Assembly: GCA_022605955.1 (NCBI GenBank)
Contig: JAKCOZ010000100.1
Location: 310,001 to 374,000 of the forward strand
Length of the DNA: 64,000 nt
Reading direction: 5' to 3'
From: Rallus limicola
Lineage: Eukaryota > Chordata > Aves > Gruiformes > Rallidae
Of this stretch, positions 1 through 8,760 are shown one piece after another (position 1 is the first letter of the stretch; each line of letters starts with the position of its first letter). The position numbers and the translations under genes are program-made. The notes under the pieces were generated by a model. It did not search any database. It saw only the letters and a program-made list of their open reading frames with translations, and was not told the origin of the DNA.

Positions 1-146
1 GTAGTTTCTGAGAGAGGTCTGGCAGCCGTTTGTCAAGCCACCACCATGGCCTTTGGAGCCCTGGCCCTTTACTGGGTGAGGTTGGATGAGCCCTGGGAGA
101 AGAAAGACTGAATGAGGACATGTTGAATGCTGTGATGCAGGAGAAG
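1..146 (-). other. 3' flank of BK1, running off the window edge
   Basis: Sequence beyond the poly(A) signal of the minus-strand gene BK1. Reverse-complemented, it matches the flanks after BK3 (7537-7681), BK7, BK10 and BK18, which continue into a sense-oriented CR1. The same CR1 probably lies just left of this window. Confidence 0.7.
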
Positions 147-273
147 TTTATTGAAGGACAAAAACACAGTGACAAGGAAGGAGTTCCCAGAAGAGGGGCA
201 CCGGTGTGAGGCAGAGGTCGGGTGAGCATCAGCCAACATCCTTTGTTGGTGTCAGGGCTGTTGTTGAGGGCCC

Positions 274-606
274 TTAGCAGGGGTAGCAGCCCCTTCTGCC
301 TCCATAGCAGCCCAGGCCTCCTAAGCCGTAGCCATAGCCAAGGCCATAGCCAAGGCCATAGCCAAAGCCTCCAGAGGAGACAGGCACTCCCTGGGAGCTG
401 AGTTCGTTGCCCACGGCAGCGGATGCGGAGGATCCCACAGCGGTGCTCTGGGGGAAGGAGCTGAGGATGGGTCCTGGCAGGGTGACCACCACGGTGGAAG
501 GCTGGATGACGACACGGGAGTCCTCACACTGCCTGACACAGGGCTCGTTGCAGCTGTTGGCCAGCGGGGTGGGTCCGCAGGGGCTGCAGAGGCTGTTGCA
601 GGCCAT
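274..606 (-). CDS. Feather beta-keratin BK1 (110 aa, promoter A)
   Basis: Structural corneous beta-protein of feather keratinocytes. Proteins of this family polymerise through a beta-sheet core into 3-4 nm filaments and are cross-linked by cysteines. Seen: Cys-rich head (C3, C7, C10, C19, C23, C27) with the family hallmark CNEPCVRQC at 19-27; Pro- and Val-rich core at about 31-65 including [13 protein letters not shown]; Gly-Tyr-Leu repeats at 79-99; end C100...RRGCYPC. The head and core are feather type, while the Gly-Tyr tail recalls scale and claw keratins and makes it longer than the roughly 98-residue classic feather keratin. The start is the ATG 20 nt inside exon 2; intron 627-732, exon 1 about 733-771, AATAAA at 152-147. 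Alleles: Ser8, STVV at 37-40. The protein is identical to BK4 and BK17. The 3'UTR is short and shares a deletion with BK7. Confidence 0.95.
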   Translation of the reverse strand: MACNSLCSPCGPTPLANSCNEPCVRQCEDSRVVIQPSTVVVTLPGPILSSFPQSTAVGSSASAAVGNELSSQGVPVSSGGFGYGLGYGLGYGYGLGGLGCYGGRRGCYPC

Positions 607-795
607 GTGTGTGGTGTGGAGGGGCCCTGGAAGAGAGGAGGTTGAGAAAGCGCAGGGCTGCAAAGGTGTTGAGGGCTGGAAGAGCTGGGCCAAGCAGGGC
701 AGGAGCTGGAGGGGAAGGGCTTTGAGGCTCACCTTGTGGAGCGTGGAGCAGAAGGCGTCAGGAGAAGTGTGTGAGGGACAGAGGCTCTGGGTCGG

Positions 796-991
796 CTTTT
801 ATGCTGGTGCTGCAGTGCCCGAGGCACAGAGACAGCCTTTGCCCATGACAGCAGTTTTCAGGCAGGCAATTCTCACATGCCACAGCCTGGAGAGCAATGA
901 GGTGGGGCGTGTTTTGCTGGCCACAAGGCTCCCTGTTCCTGTCCTCTTCTTGAGGTCGTGTCCCATTGGCCCTGGCGGCAGCTTTGAAGGG
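796..991 (-). promoter_or_regulatory. Class A promoter of BK1
   Basis: TATA box ATAAAAG at 802-796, 190 bp before the ATG. Class A layout, upstream to downstream: module 1 (CCCTTCAAAGCTGCCGCC) running into a CCAAT box, an A-specific stretch, module 2 (a run containing AAAACACGCCCCA, a KLF/CACCC-like GC box, then GGCTGTGGCATG), an A-specific stretch ending GCACTGCAGCACC, then TATA. Modules 1 and 2 are shared with class B; the stretches between them are not. Here GGCCAGCAAA replaces GGCCAGGAAA at the start of module 2. Confidence 0.8.
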
Positions 992-1600
992 AGAGTCGGT
1001 TCTGGGATGGATTTGTAGGCAAGGTGTGTGTAGAAGCATTTTGGAGGCATGATAAAGGCTTAGGAGAGGTGGGGTGTCATGGGTGAGGCCCTCCATTCAT
1101 GTGGTGTGGTGTGTGGGTGTGTTGTCTAGTGGGATCCCATTTCCTTTCAGACCTGGAAGGCTGCTCTTGTCTTTGGGGTTTGATGGGCACCTTCCAGCAT
1201 ATTTGCTCTCTCCCAAACTTGCCCTTTGCTCACTAAACCTTTTTTTATACTGGTCATTTTCTTTGGGTGTGCTCTGGGGTGTCTTTGTGAACCTCTTTCT
1301 TGTAAAGTTGTAGCTGGAGGAAGGGAGCCTTCCTGATTTGGCTTGAGGCCCCTGAGTGCAGGAAGGAAGAGGAGGGATGTTTGCAAGAGCCAGATGTGGT
1401 CCTGTGAGCCCTGATTCTTAGCTGCTGAGCCCTGTCGTATCAAGAGGGCATCGAGCCTCCCCAGGGCCTTGTTTTGGCCCCTTTGCAGTGTTGCCCTTTT
1501 GTGTGGCTGCCACGTGTGTGGGCTGGGCTCTGGTGGGATCTATCCAGAGAGCAATGAATCTGGTGAAGGGTGAAGAGGAGAAACCTCATGTGGAGTCACT
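992..1600 (-). other. Upstream region of BK1, no gene seen
   Basis: Positions 992-1110 are the block found before every class A promoter. Positions 1110-1600 match, in reverse, the sequence before BK13 (42690-43020) and BK15 (49610-49960), so this version of the A upstream region has three copies here. I see no coding potential; short open frames are not conserved between copies. Confidence 0.6.
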
Positions 1601-1604
1601 GAGG

Positions 1605-1985
1605 CAGTGTAGGTGCTTAGCCTGCAGAAAAGGCAGCTGAGAGGAGCCCACATCACCTTTGTCCACTCCCTAAGTGGTGTTTTTAGCAAGGTGGCTGTTA
1701 GGCAATTTTTGCCTACACAAGAGGAAATGGCCTCAATTGCTTCCAGGGGAGTTTCTGTTTGCTCTTGGGAAGGATGTCTTGAGTCCAAGGGTTAGGAAGC
1801 ACTGGAAGAGACAGCCCAGGGCAATGCTTGAGTCAGCATCCCTGGAGGGATTGAAAGACGGGTAGATATGGTGCTTGGGGATGTGGTGTTGTGGTGGACT
1901 TGGTATTGTGAGCTTCCCAGTTGGACCTGAGGATGGAAATGTTCCTTTCCAAGGGAAATGCTTTGGTGATTCTCAGCGAGGGGTT
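1605..1985 (+). mobile_element. CR1 LINE 3'-end fragment
   Basis: Shows the CR1 3' region order: GAGGAAATGGCCTCAA, then GGAAGCACTGGAA, then a CCCTGGAGG...AAAGACGGGTAGAT segment, then a TTGGACCTGA terminus. Decayed. Reverse copies lie at about 42300-42690 and 49210-49610, so it was carried along with unit duplications. It is antisense to BK1. Confidence 0.75.
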
Positions 1986-2004
1986 TCCTGTTGGGGAAGG
2001 ACAG

Positions 2005-2437
2005 GGACTAAGTGGAAGCCAATAAGGTGCTGGGCTGCATCGAGAGCAGCGTGTCCAGCAGGTGGAGGGAAGGAATTCTCTGCTGTGCTCTCCTGAGCCT
2101 GGAGTGCTGTGTTGAGCTGTTGGCACCCCAGCAGAGGAATGATAGGGACCTTCTGCATCAAGAGGTCAGAAGGTGCCATAGAGTTGGTCATGTGAAAGCT
2201 TCTCCTGCATGAGGACAGGCTGAGAGAGCTGAGTTTGTTTCTCCTGGAGAAGTTTCCATGGAGACCTTAGAGCAGCCTTCCTGTACTGACAGGAGCCATG
2301 GAGGAAAGATGGAGATGGACTCATTATTCAGGATGTGTAGTGATACAATGAGGGGTAATGAGCAAGGGTAGATTTAGGTGAGCTGTTAGGAAGACATTTT
2401 TTCCTGTAAGGGTGGATGGACACTTGAAGTGGATCCC
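2005..2437 (+). mobile_element. CR1 LINE fragment, left part (split by an LTR)
   Basis: A second, differently aged CR1 3' region following the first, containing GGTGCTGGGCTGCATC, GGACAGGCTGAGAGAGCTGA and GGTAGATTTAGGTGAGCTGTTAGG. It is interrupted at 2437 by the LTR and resumes at 3022. Antisense to the neighbouring keratin genes. Boundaries are approximate. Confidence 0.75.
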
Positions 2438-3021
2438 TGTCCTGGTTTCAGTCAGGATAGAGTTAATTTCATTTGTAGCAGCGGATGGGATGCTGTGTTT
2501 GGGAGTTACAATGAAAGCAGTGCTGAGAACACCCTGATGTTTCTAGTTGCAGTCAGACAGTCAAAGCCAGGACAGGTGACCCAGATGGGCCAAAGAGAGT
2601 ATTCCATGCCAATTACGTCCTGCCCAGGATAAAGGGGGGCTGATGGGAGGAGGAAGGGGGGCGGTTCCGGGACGCGAGCAGCCGGGACGTGAGGGTCTTG
2701 GCGGACAGTCGGGTTCCGGGGCAGCTCTGGGTGGTGCAGCCTGAGTTGTGTGGTTGGGTGAGAAACTGCATTGGGTATCAATAGTTTCATATTCTTTTGC
2801 TCTAAAGTCCTGTTGCCATTGTTATATTTGATCTTTCTGTTCTCTTAGTAAACTATCCTTATCCCAACCCACGGGCCTCTTAGTTTCTTGGGTTTGGAGT
2901 TATTTGCCCCTTCCTTTTCCCTTCCCTTGTTTCCCCCCCCTTTCCCTTTTCTCCTGCTCTTTTACTTTAAGGAGCAGGCAGCTGTGTGGATCTCGGCCCA
3001 AGCCAGGGTGAACCCACAACA
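2438..3021 (+). mobile_element. Solo LTR of an ERVL-like endogenous retrovirus
   Basis: 584 bp running from TGTCCTGGTTTCAG to CCACAACA, flanked by a perfect 5-bp duplication ATCCC (2433-2437 and 3022-3026). The start and the TTAGTAAACT and CAACCCACGGG stretches near the end match the widespread bird ERVL LTR family. A 5-bp duplication fits class III elements. No internal retroviral sequence follows, so it is a solo LTR left by LTR-LTR recombination. It sits inside a CR1, and paralogous CR1 copies in this window show the uninterrupted site. Confidence 0.9.
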
Positions 3022-3350
3022 ATCCCATACACTGCTGTGTGTGTCCCTGTGTCCCTGTCAGTGTTGAAGGCCAGGTTGGATGTGGCTTTGAGCAGCCTGG
3101 TCCAGTGGAGGGTTTCCCTGTATCAGAAATAGTGTGGCCAGTAGTGAGTCCCCATCCCTGGGTGTGTTTAACAGATGGGTAGATGAGGTGCTCAGGGATC
3201 TGGTTCAGCACAGGACAGGAATGGTTGGACTTGATGATCTTGAAGGTCTTTTCCAGCCTAGTCAGTCTGTGATTCTGTGATTCTGATCCTGGCAGGAATG
3301 AGGAAACTGAATGACTTTGAAGGTCCCTTCCAACCCAAACCATTCTCTGA
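3022..3350 (+). mobile_element. CR1 LINE, right part, with a nested second CR1
   Basis: The outer CR1 resumes after the LTR (CAGTGTTGAAGGCCAGGTTGG) and ends with AAGGTCCCTTCCAACCCAAA and a GATTCTGTG tail. At about 3113-3288 another CR1 3' end is inserted: it starts TATCAGAAATAGTGTGGCC, contains AACAGATGGGTAGATGAGGTG, and ends with two GATTCTGTGATTCT-type tail units. The same nest recurs in reverse at about 9126-9470 and 63676-64000. Confidence 0.75.
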
Positions 3351-3751
3351 TTCTGTGCTGTCTCTGTCCTCACGTGGATGCACAAAGCTCTTGTCGTATT
3401 TTCCCTCCCCTTCCCAGCTGTGGAGGGGCAGTGATAGAGGGTCTCAGTGCTCAGCTGTTCCCCAGGCCATGTAGCTCTGTCAGACAGGCATCAGAGGCAT
3501 GTGTAGAAGTGAATAAAAGTATTGAACCTTTCCTTTGGGAGAGTGAAGGCCTTGTGTGTCAGGCCAGGAGTGCACCATGTGCCAGTGGGATGATTTTTCA
3601 GAATCCCCATCCTAAGGAGAGGCCTGGTATTAATTGGTGAACCCACCCCAATAGCTACTTGAAGCCTGCCTTTCTTGTGTCTGGGGTTGGATGATCCTTG
3701 GGAGAAGAAAGATCAACTGAGGAAATGTCGAAGGCTTTGATGCAAAAGAAC
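3351..3751 (-). other. 3' flank of BK2
   Basis: About 400 bp of non-coding sequence between the BK2 poly(A) signal and the CR1 tail. Versions of it follow every keratin gene in the array; the closest relatives here are 8740-9125 and 63289-63675. No gene seen. Confidence 0.6.
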
Positions 3752-4091
3752 TTTATTGATGGAAAATGACACCAGGAAAAGGAAAGAGTTCCATGTATGA
3801 GGGTGCCTGTGTGAGATACAGGTCAGGGGACCATGAGCCAACGTCCTTTGTATGCTGGAGCTCTTACTAGAGCCACGAGGCTTTTGGGCCCCATCCTATG
3901 GAGGACCGTACTGGTCTTTGCTTTTTGAGCAGGTGGTTTCAAAGCAGAGTAGCAGACACAACTGGAGAGACAATGCAGAGAAGGAAGAGGGAGAAGGTGA
4001 AAAGCTGGAGAGGCCATGTTTGCTAGAAGAGGCCTGAAGGAGCATAATCCACGATGTGGACTCCAGGGTTAGGGGATGTTGGCGAGAAACC

Positions 4092-4424
4092 TTAGCAGGG
4101 GTAGCAGCCCCTTCTGCCTCCATAGCAGCCCAGGCCTCCTAAGGCGTAGCCATAGCCAAGGCCATAGGCAAGGCCATAGCCAAAGCCTCCAGAGGAGACA
4201 GGCACTCCCTGGGAGCTGAGTTCGTTGCCCACGGCAGCGGATGCGGAGGATCCCACAGCGGTGCTCTGGGGGAAGGAGCTGAGGATGGGTCCTGGCAGGG
4301 TGACCAGCACAGCGGGAGGCTGGATGACGACACGGGAGTCCTCACACTGCCTGACACAGGGCTCGTTGCAGCTGTTGGCCAGCGGGGTGGGTCCGCAGGG
4401 GCTGCAGAGGCTGTTGCAGGCCAT
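4092..4424 (-). CDS. Feather beta-keratin BK2 (110 aa, promoter B)
   Basis: Same family and gene structure as BK1: intron 4445-4550, exon 1 about 4551-4589, AATAAA at 3757-3752. Alleles: Ser8 with PAVL at 37-40. Two glycines of the repeat tail are alanine (A86 and A94), the latter unique in the window. The 3'UTR is of the class otherwise seen only in the gene-less relics at 8.6 and 63.1 kb. It lies head to head with BK3; the two class B promoters face away from each other across about 2 kb. Confidence 0.95.
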   Translation of the reverse strand: MACNSLCSPCGPTPLANSCNEPCVRQCEDSRVVIQPPAVLVTLPGPILSSFPQSTAVGSSASAAVGNELSSQGVPVSSGGFGYGLAYGLGYGYALGGLGCYGGRRGCYPC

Positions 4425-4613
4425 GTGTGTGGTGTGGAGGGGCCCTGGAAGAGAGGAGGTTGAGAAAGCGCAGGGCTGCAAAGGTGTTGAGGGCTGGAAG
4501 AGCTGGGCCAAGCAGGGCAGGAGCTGGAGGGGAAGGGCTTTGAGGCTCACCTTGTGGAGCGTGGAGCAGAAGGTGTCAGGAGAAGTGTGTGAGGGACAGA
4601 GGCTCTGGGTCGG

Positions 4614-4801
4614 CTTTTATGCTGGTCCCAGAGGGGTGTGACAGCCCTTGAGGGTGACTGTGTTATTCACCAAACTCTGCTCTCATGCCACAGCCTGGTG
4701 AGCAATGAGCTGGGGCGTGTTTTCCTGGCCACACTTTTCTGCCATTTCATGTCCTTCTCGTGACTCCATGTTCACTTGTCCCTGGCGGCAGCTTTGAAGG
4801 G
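4614..4801 (-). promoter_or_regulatory. Class B promoter of BK2
   Basis: TATA at 4620-4614. Class B layout: module 1 CCCTTCAAAGCTGCCGCC, then a B-specific stretch with GGAGTCACGAG (AP-1-like half) and GAAATGGCAGAAAAG, then module 2 with AAAACACGCCCCAGCTCATT, then a B-specific GTCACCCTCAAGGGCTGTCAC and CCCTCTGGGACCAG just before TATA. There is no CCAAT box. Here the stretch after module 2 reads TGAATAACACAGTC. Confidence 0.8.
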
Positions 4802-5590
4802 CCAAATTCTGGGTGTTGAGTGTGTGTGTCAGGACGGGCAGGAGACACATCCAAAGCACAGGAGAGCTGGGGTGTCGTCACTGAGGTCATGCCATGGTAT
4901 TTATGTTGTGCAGTTTGCAGATGTGTTGTGAAACATGTGCCCTGTTTTGTGGCATTTTTTGGACGCTGATCTGTGCAGTGGAGTTGTGCCCGGTGAGGTG
5001 CTGCTCTTTCCATGGCATTTGGGCCTTCCCCACCTTGCTGCCATGATGCTAAGTGTGTCTTTGGGCCTGGACTTTCTAGGCAGTTGTTCTCTGTGGTTCT
5101 GTCTTACTCCCCCTTTCTCTCCCAAGGCTGTGTCTGGGAGAAAGGGGGCTGTCTCTGGTTTTGTGTGCCCATCAGTCTGTCCCTGGGGTTTTAGTTCTAG
5201 GAGACTGAGGAGGGCCACTTGTGAGAGCAGGCCATCATCCTGGCAGCCTCTGACCACAGCTCAGAAGTCTCCCATGTTGTTGGGAGACCTACCAGTCTCC
5301 TTCTCAGCTGGTGTTAGCCCCTCAGCAGTGCTGCTGACAGGTTTGTAGGCCGGGCTCCTCAAGCTGACAGGTTTGTAGGCCGGGCTCTGGTGTGCCCATC
5401 CACAACCCATGGCTCCTTTGCATGGGTAAGAGAGCCCGTGAGTGTGATGAGATGCAAAGGTAGAGTGGGAACCTCAGGGATAGGATGTGATGAGCCAGGG
5501 ACACTGGGGTCTGTGCTGATGATTGAGCCCTGCTCTTGACACCATGTCCACTTCCATTGGCAGCAGCGAGTATTAGAGGACCAAGTCTTG
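4802..5590 (-). other. Class B upstream block of BK2
   Basis: Reverse counterpart of the blocks before BK4 (10430-11020), BK11 and BK18. Contains CAACACCCAGAATTTGG next to the promoter and the conserved AAGACACRCTTAGC-type stretch further out. Non-coding as far as I can see. Confidence 0.55.
5333..5392. repeat. 30-bp tandem duplication
   Basis: The unit beginning GCTGACAGGTTTGTAGGC at 5333 is repeated at 5363. Paralogous blocks (about 10475, 14125, 33275 and 60260) carry a single unit, so this is a local duplication in the BK2 upstream block. Confidence 0.85.
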
Positions 5591-5659
5591 ATGTTGAGTG
5601 TGCATGTCAGGACAAGCACTTGTGTCACAACAACACCAAGGCCACGCTACACACTTGGG

Positions 5660-5935
5660 AAAGAGTGACTGGAAAGCTGCCAGGTGGAAAAGGACCTGGG
5701 GGTGTTGGTCAGTAGGTGTCTGAGTATGAGCCAGCAGTGTGCCCAGGTGGCCAAAACGGGTAACAGCATCCTGGCTTGTATCAGAAATAGTGATGTGAGG
5801 AGGACTAGGGCAGTGACCTACACTGGGCACTGGAGAGACCACACTTTAAGTGCTGCTTTCAGTTTTGGGTGCCTCAATAGAAGAAAGACACCGAGGTGCT
5901 GGAGTGTGTCCAGAGATGGGCCATGAAACATCTCA
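5660..5935 (+). mobile_element. CR1 LINE fragment
   Basis: Good match to the CR1 coding-end region: CTGCCAGGTGGAAAAGGACC, GAGCCAGCAGTGTGCCCAGG, GCTTGTATCAGAAATAG, then TTTTGGGTGCC and GGTGCTGGAGTGTGTCCAGAG. The reading frame is broken. It runs directly into a keratin 3'UTR relic, the same neighbour relation as BK9/BK13-type units. Confidence 0.85.
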
Positions 5936-6140
5936 GGCTGGGATACAAGAGAACGTTATTGAGGGTGGGGGAAAGGGAAGGAATGCTAATAAGCCAGAGT
6001 GAGGTGCAGGTAGGATGACCAACAGAGGATGAGGCTGGGGGAGAGTGGAAGTGGGAAGGCATCAGGACTGGTGTGGCTGGGAGATGACACAAAGGTGATA
6101 CTGGTGGACCTGTACTTAACACTGTCCTTGTTTTCACCTT
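5936..6140 (-). pseudogene. Relic 3'UTR of a lost minus-strand keratin gene
   Basis: Reverse-complemented, this reads like the end of the BK9/BK13 3'UTR (CCCTCAATAA then GTTCTCTTGTATCCCAGCC), with AATAAC in place of AATAAA, followed by an antisense CR1 as in those units. The body of the gene, which would lie to the right, is missing. It marks a third minus-strand unit destroyed near the strand switch. Confidence 0.55.
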
Positions 6141-6149
6141 TTTAAAAAT

Positions 6150-6414
6150 AAAGAGGGTTGTCACCTGCCAGCTTGCTGGTGCTGTGGCCCAAATGCAGTG
6201 GAAGGGGCAGCACGTCACCTGGCACAACTCCAATGCACAGACCAGCCTGCCAGAGAGACAAGGAACAAGGGCACTGGCTTCACAACTCAAACCACACCAC
6301 AAAATTGCTGTGTCATGACCTCAGTGACAGAACAGCACCTCTCCTGTGCTTCGGATGTGTCTCCTGCCTGACCTAAAACAAACACTCTCAACACCAGAAT
6401 TTGGCCCTTCAAAG
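6150..6414 (+). other. Upstream block of BK3
   Basis: Class B upstream sequence (GGCCCAAATGCAGTGGAAGG, then CACCTGGCACAACTCC, then CAGTGACAGAACAGC). It begins abruptly at about 6150, next to the minus-strand relic, so the strand switch in the array falls here. Confidence 0.55.
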
Positions 6415-6581
6415 CTGCCGTGAACATGGAGTCACGAGAAGGACATGAAATGGCAGAAAAGTGTGGCCAGGAAAACACGCCCCAGCTCATTGCTCACCAG
6501 GCTGTGGCATGAGAGAAGAGTTTGGTGAAAAACACAGTCACCCTCAAGGGCTGTCACACCCCTCTGGGACCAGCATAAAAG
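6415..6581 (+). promoter_or_regulatory. Class B promoter of BK3, module 1 truncated
   Basis: TATA 6575-6581. It is 21 bp shorter than the other single-module B promoters (BK4 and others); about 11 bp of this is the missing CCAGGGACAA stretch between GCTGCCG and GTGAACATGG. Module 2 is intact. Confidence 0.8.
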
Positions 6582-6770
6582 CCGACCCAGAGCCTCTGTC
6601 CCTCACACACTTCTCCTGACGCCTTCTGCTCCACGCTCCACAAGGTGAGCCTCAAAGCCCTTCCCCTCCAGCTCCTGCCCTGCTTGGCCCAGCTCTTCCA
6701 GCCCTCAACACCTTTGCAGCCCTGCGCTTTCTCAACCTCCTCTCTTCCAGGGCCCCTCCACACCACACAC

Positions 6771-7103
6771 ATGGCCTGCAACAGCCTCTGCCGCCCCTGC
6801 GGACCCACCCCGCTGGCCAACAGCTGCAACGAGCCCTGTGTCAGGCAGTGTGAGGACTCCCGTGTCGTCATCCAGCCTCCCGCTGTGCTGGTCACCCTGC
6901 CAGGACCCATCCTCAGCTCCTTCCCCCAGAGCACCGCTGTGGGATCCTCCGCATCCGCTGCCGTGGGCAACGAACTCAGCTCCCAGGGAGTGCCTGTCTC
7001 CTCTGGAGGCTTTGGCTATGGCCTTGGCTATGGCCTTGCCTATGGCTACGGCTTAGGAGGCCTGGGCTGCTATGGAGGCAGAAGGGGCTGCTACCCCTGC
7101 TAA
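6771..7103 (+). CDS. Feather beta-keratin BK3 (110 aa, promoter B)
   Basis: First plus-strand gene. Exon 1 about 6606-6644, intron 6645-6750 (donor AAG/GTGAGC, branch-like CTCAAC, acceptor TCTTCCAG/G), 20-nt exon 2 leader, ATGG start. AATAAA 7531-7536 after a long 3'UTR. Alleles: Arg8, PAVL at 37-40, Ala90 in the Gly-Tyr repeat. The protein is identical to BK7, although BK7 has the other promoter class. With its 3' side to 9.45 kb it forms the block copied at BK18. Confidence 0.95.
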   Translation: MACNSLCRPCGPTPLANSCNEPCVRQCEDSRVVIQPPAVLVTLPGPILSSFPQSTAVGSSASAAVGNELSSQGVPVSSGGFGYGLGYGLAYGYGLGGLGCYGGRRGCYPC

Positions 7104-7536
7104 GGGCCCTCAACACCAACCCTGACACCAACATCCCCATCTCTGGATGCCACAACGAGGATTCAAGTCACTCCTCCAAGCCTTTCATGGCACATGGACC
7201 TCCCATCCGTGGCACCAGGAAAGGAAGCAGGGCAGGTGCTAGGCCAGGCTCAGACCAACATGGCCCCTGCATCTCCTCCTCTTCTCCTGCTTCCTTCTTT
7301 GCATCACCTTTTCTCTTGTGTCCACTACTCTGAACTAGAACTTCCAGCACACAAACAAAGACCACCAGGAAAATCCACTCTGCCACTCCCACACTGGGGC
7401 AGAAACACCTCGTGGCTCTGGGGAGAATTCCTACATACAAAGGATGTTGGCTGATGCTCACCCGACCTCTGCCTCACACGGGTGCCCCTCTTCTGGCCAC
7501 TCCTTCCTTGTCACTGTGTTTTTGTCCTTCAATAAA

Positions 7537-7785
7537 CTTCTCCTGCATCACAGCATTCAACATGTCCTCATTCAGTCTTTCTTCTCCCAGGGCTCATCCA
7601 ACCTCACCCAGTAAAAGGCCAGGGCTCCAAAGGCCATGGTGGTGGCTTGACAAACGGCTGCCAGACCTCTCTCAGAAACTACATCCCCACAAACGACTCC
7701 CATTGGCACCCGGTGCCTTCTAAGCCTGTCACATAAGACCTTCACAATCCCAAGCAAAACCCTGGACACACTTAGGCACTTCTGA
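7537..7785 (+). other. 3' flank of BK3
   Basis: Non-coding flank beginning after the poly(A) signal with CTTCTCCTGCATCACAGC. The same version follows BK7, BK10 and BK18, and in reverse BK1. Confidence 0.6.
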
Positions 7786-7789
7786 ACCC

Positions 7790-8260
7790 CAGTCCCTTGT
7801 GGGCTTCCCCAGGGTTCCATTCTAGGTCCAGTTCTCTTCAACACTTTCATAAACGACCTGAACTCAGGACTACAGGGCGTCTTAATAAAAAATATCTAGA
7901 TGACACCAAATTGAGACAAGCTGTTGCCTCTGTTGAGGGTGGAGAAGCCTTACACAGAGAGCTGGGCAGATTAGAGAGCTGGGCAGTCACCAAGACTATG
8001 AAGATTAAAAAGGGCAAGTACTGGATTCTCCACCTGGGAATAGCCATCCCTGGCTGTGCATCCAGCCTGGAAGGCCAGGAGCTGGTGCTGAGAGGGATCT
8101 GGAGTCTTGGTTAACCCAAACTTAATCATGAGCCATCAGTGTGCCCACACAGTCAGGGGGACCAACTGTATCCTGGGGTTTTCTTCAAGCACAGCATGGC
8201 CAGCTGGTCCTGAGAGGGGATTGTCCCATTTTTCACTTCCCTGGTGCAGCCTCACCTTCA
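7790..8260 (+). mobile_element. CR1 LINE ORF2 fragment (reverse transcriptase), sense to BK3
   Basis: Decayed non-LTR reverse transcriptase. GGGCTTCCCCAGGGTTCC corresponds to the GLPQGS-type motif, and a YLDDTKL stretch to the F/YADD active site, followed by a GRLESWAV..MKI..GKY region typical of CR1. Frameshifts break it. Longer copies at 21740 and 31120 run to the CR1 3' end; this copy and 62339 stop early. Confidence 0.75.
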
Positions 8261-8400
8261 AGGGTGCCCCCAATGTGGTTAGGTAGCATTCTTCCTCACC
8301 ATTCCTGGGGTCATCCTATCAGGCCTCACAGATGAGTACCTGCCATTGTTGAGCACTCCTTCCAAATGCTTTGATTCTTCCTCAACTCACAGGCCAGCTG
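8261..8400 (+). other. Spacer before the relic promoter
   Basis: Contains CCCCCAATGTGG and GATGAGTACCTGCCATTG; the same block occurs near 9990-10110, 32800-32930 and 62811-62948. No gene seen. Confidence 0.5.
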
Positions 8401-8760
8401 TGGACATGAAATGGCAGAAAAGTGTGGCCAGGAAAACACGCCCCAGCTCATTGCTCATGAGGCTGTGGCAGGCAAGACCTGCTTGAGAAAAAACGTGGTC
8501 ACTCACAAGGGCTGTCACACCCCTCTGGGACCAGCATAAAAGCCGACCCAGAGCCTCTGTCCCTCACACACTTCTCCTCACGCCTTCCTTTCATAGGATG
8601 GGCAGGAAGACGTTGTGGCTCTGGTAAGAGCTCCAGCATACAAAGGATGTTGGCTCATGGTCCCCTGACCTGTATCTCACACAGGCACCCTCATACTTGG
8701 AACGCTTTCCTTTCCTGGTGTTATTTTCTGTCTAATAAAGTTCTTTTGCATCAAAGCCTT
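8401..8760 (+). pseudogene. Gene-less relic: class B promoter fused to keratin 3'UTR
   Basis: From GACATGAAATGGCAGAAAAG the B promoter runs intact to TATA (8536-8542) and into exon 1 (CACACTTCTCCTCACGCCTTC). At about 8588 it jumps to keratin 3'UTR (class of BK2) ending in AATAAA 8734-8739. The exon 1 end, intron and whole CDS are deleted. Its module 2 is the GAGGCTGTGGCAGGCAAGACC variant. If transcribed, it would give an RNA of about 190 nt with no useful frame. Confidence 0.8.

Noticed and set aside
274..732. 152-153 aa reading frames extending each keratin 42 residues upstream
   Set aside because: The extension begins at the GTG of the splice donor and reads through the 106-bp intron. Donor, branch-like CTCAAC and acceptor are intact, and BK18 has an in-frame TGA there (61272-61274). 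The ATG of the 110-aa form is the start.
407..1018. 138-205 aa open frames antisense to every keratin gene (for example 407-1018, 20607-21218, 23868-24485)
   Set aside because: They exist only because the keratin exon, intron and promoter are GC-rich and homogenised. They end in different promoter sequence depending on class, have no codon or domain support, and vary exactly as the sense gene dictates.
2438..3021. A possible complete endogenous retrovirus
   Set aside because: No gag, pol or env sequence is adjacent and the target duplication closes directly around one LTR, so it is a solo LTR.
6838..7056. 72-aa frame in the second frame of each CDS, ending in Ala-Met-Ala-Leu repeats
   Set aside because: Frame-shifted shadow of the Gly-Tyr repeat; no independent start context or conservation.
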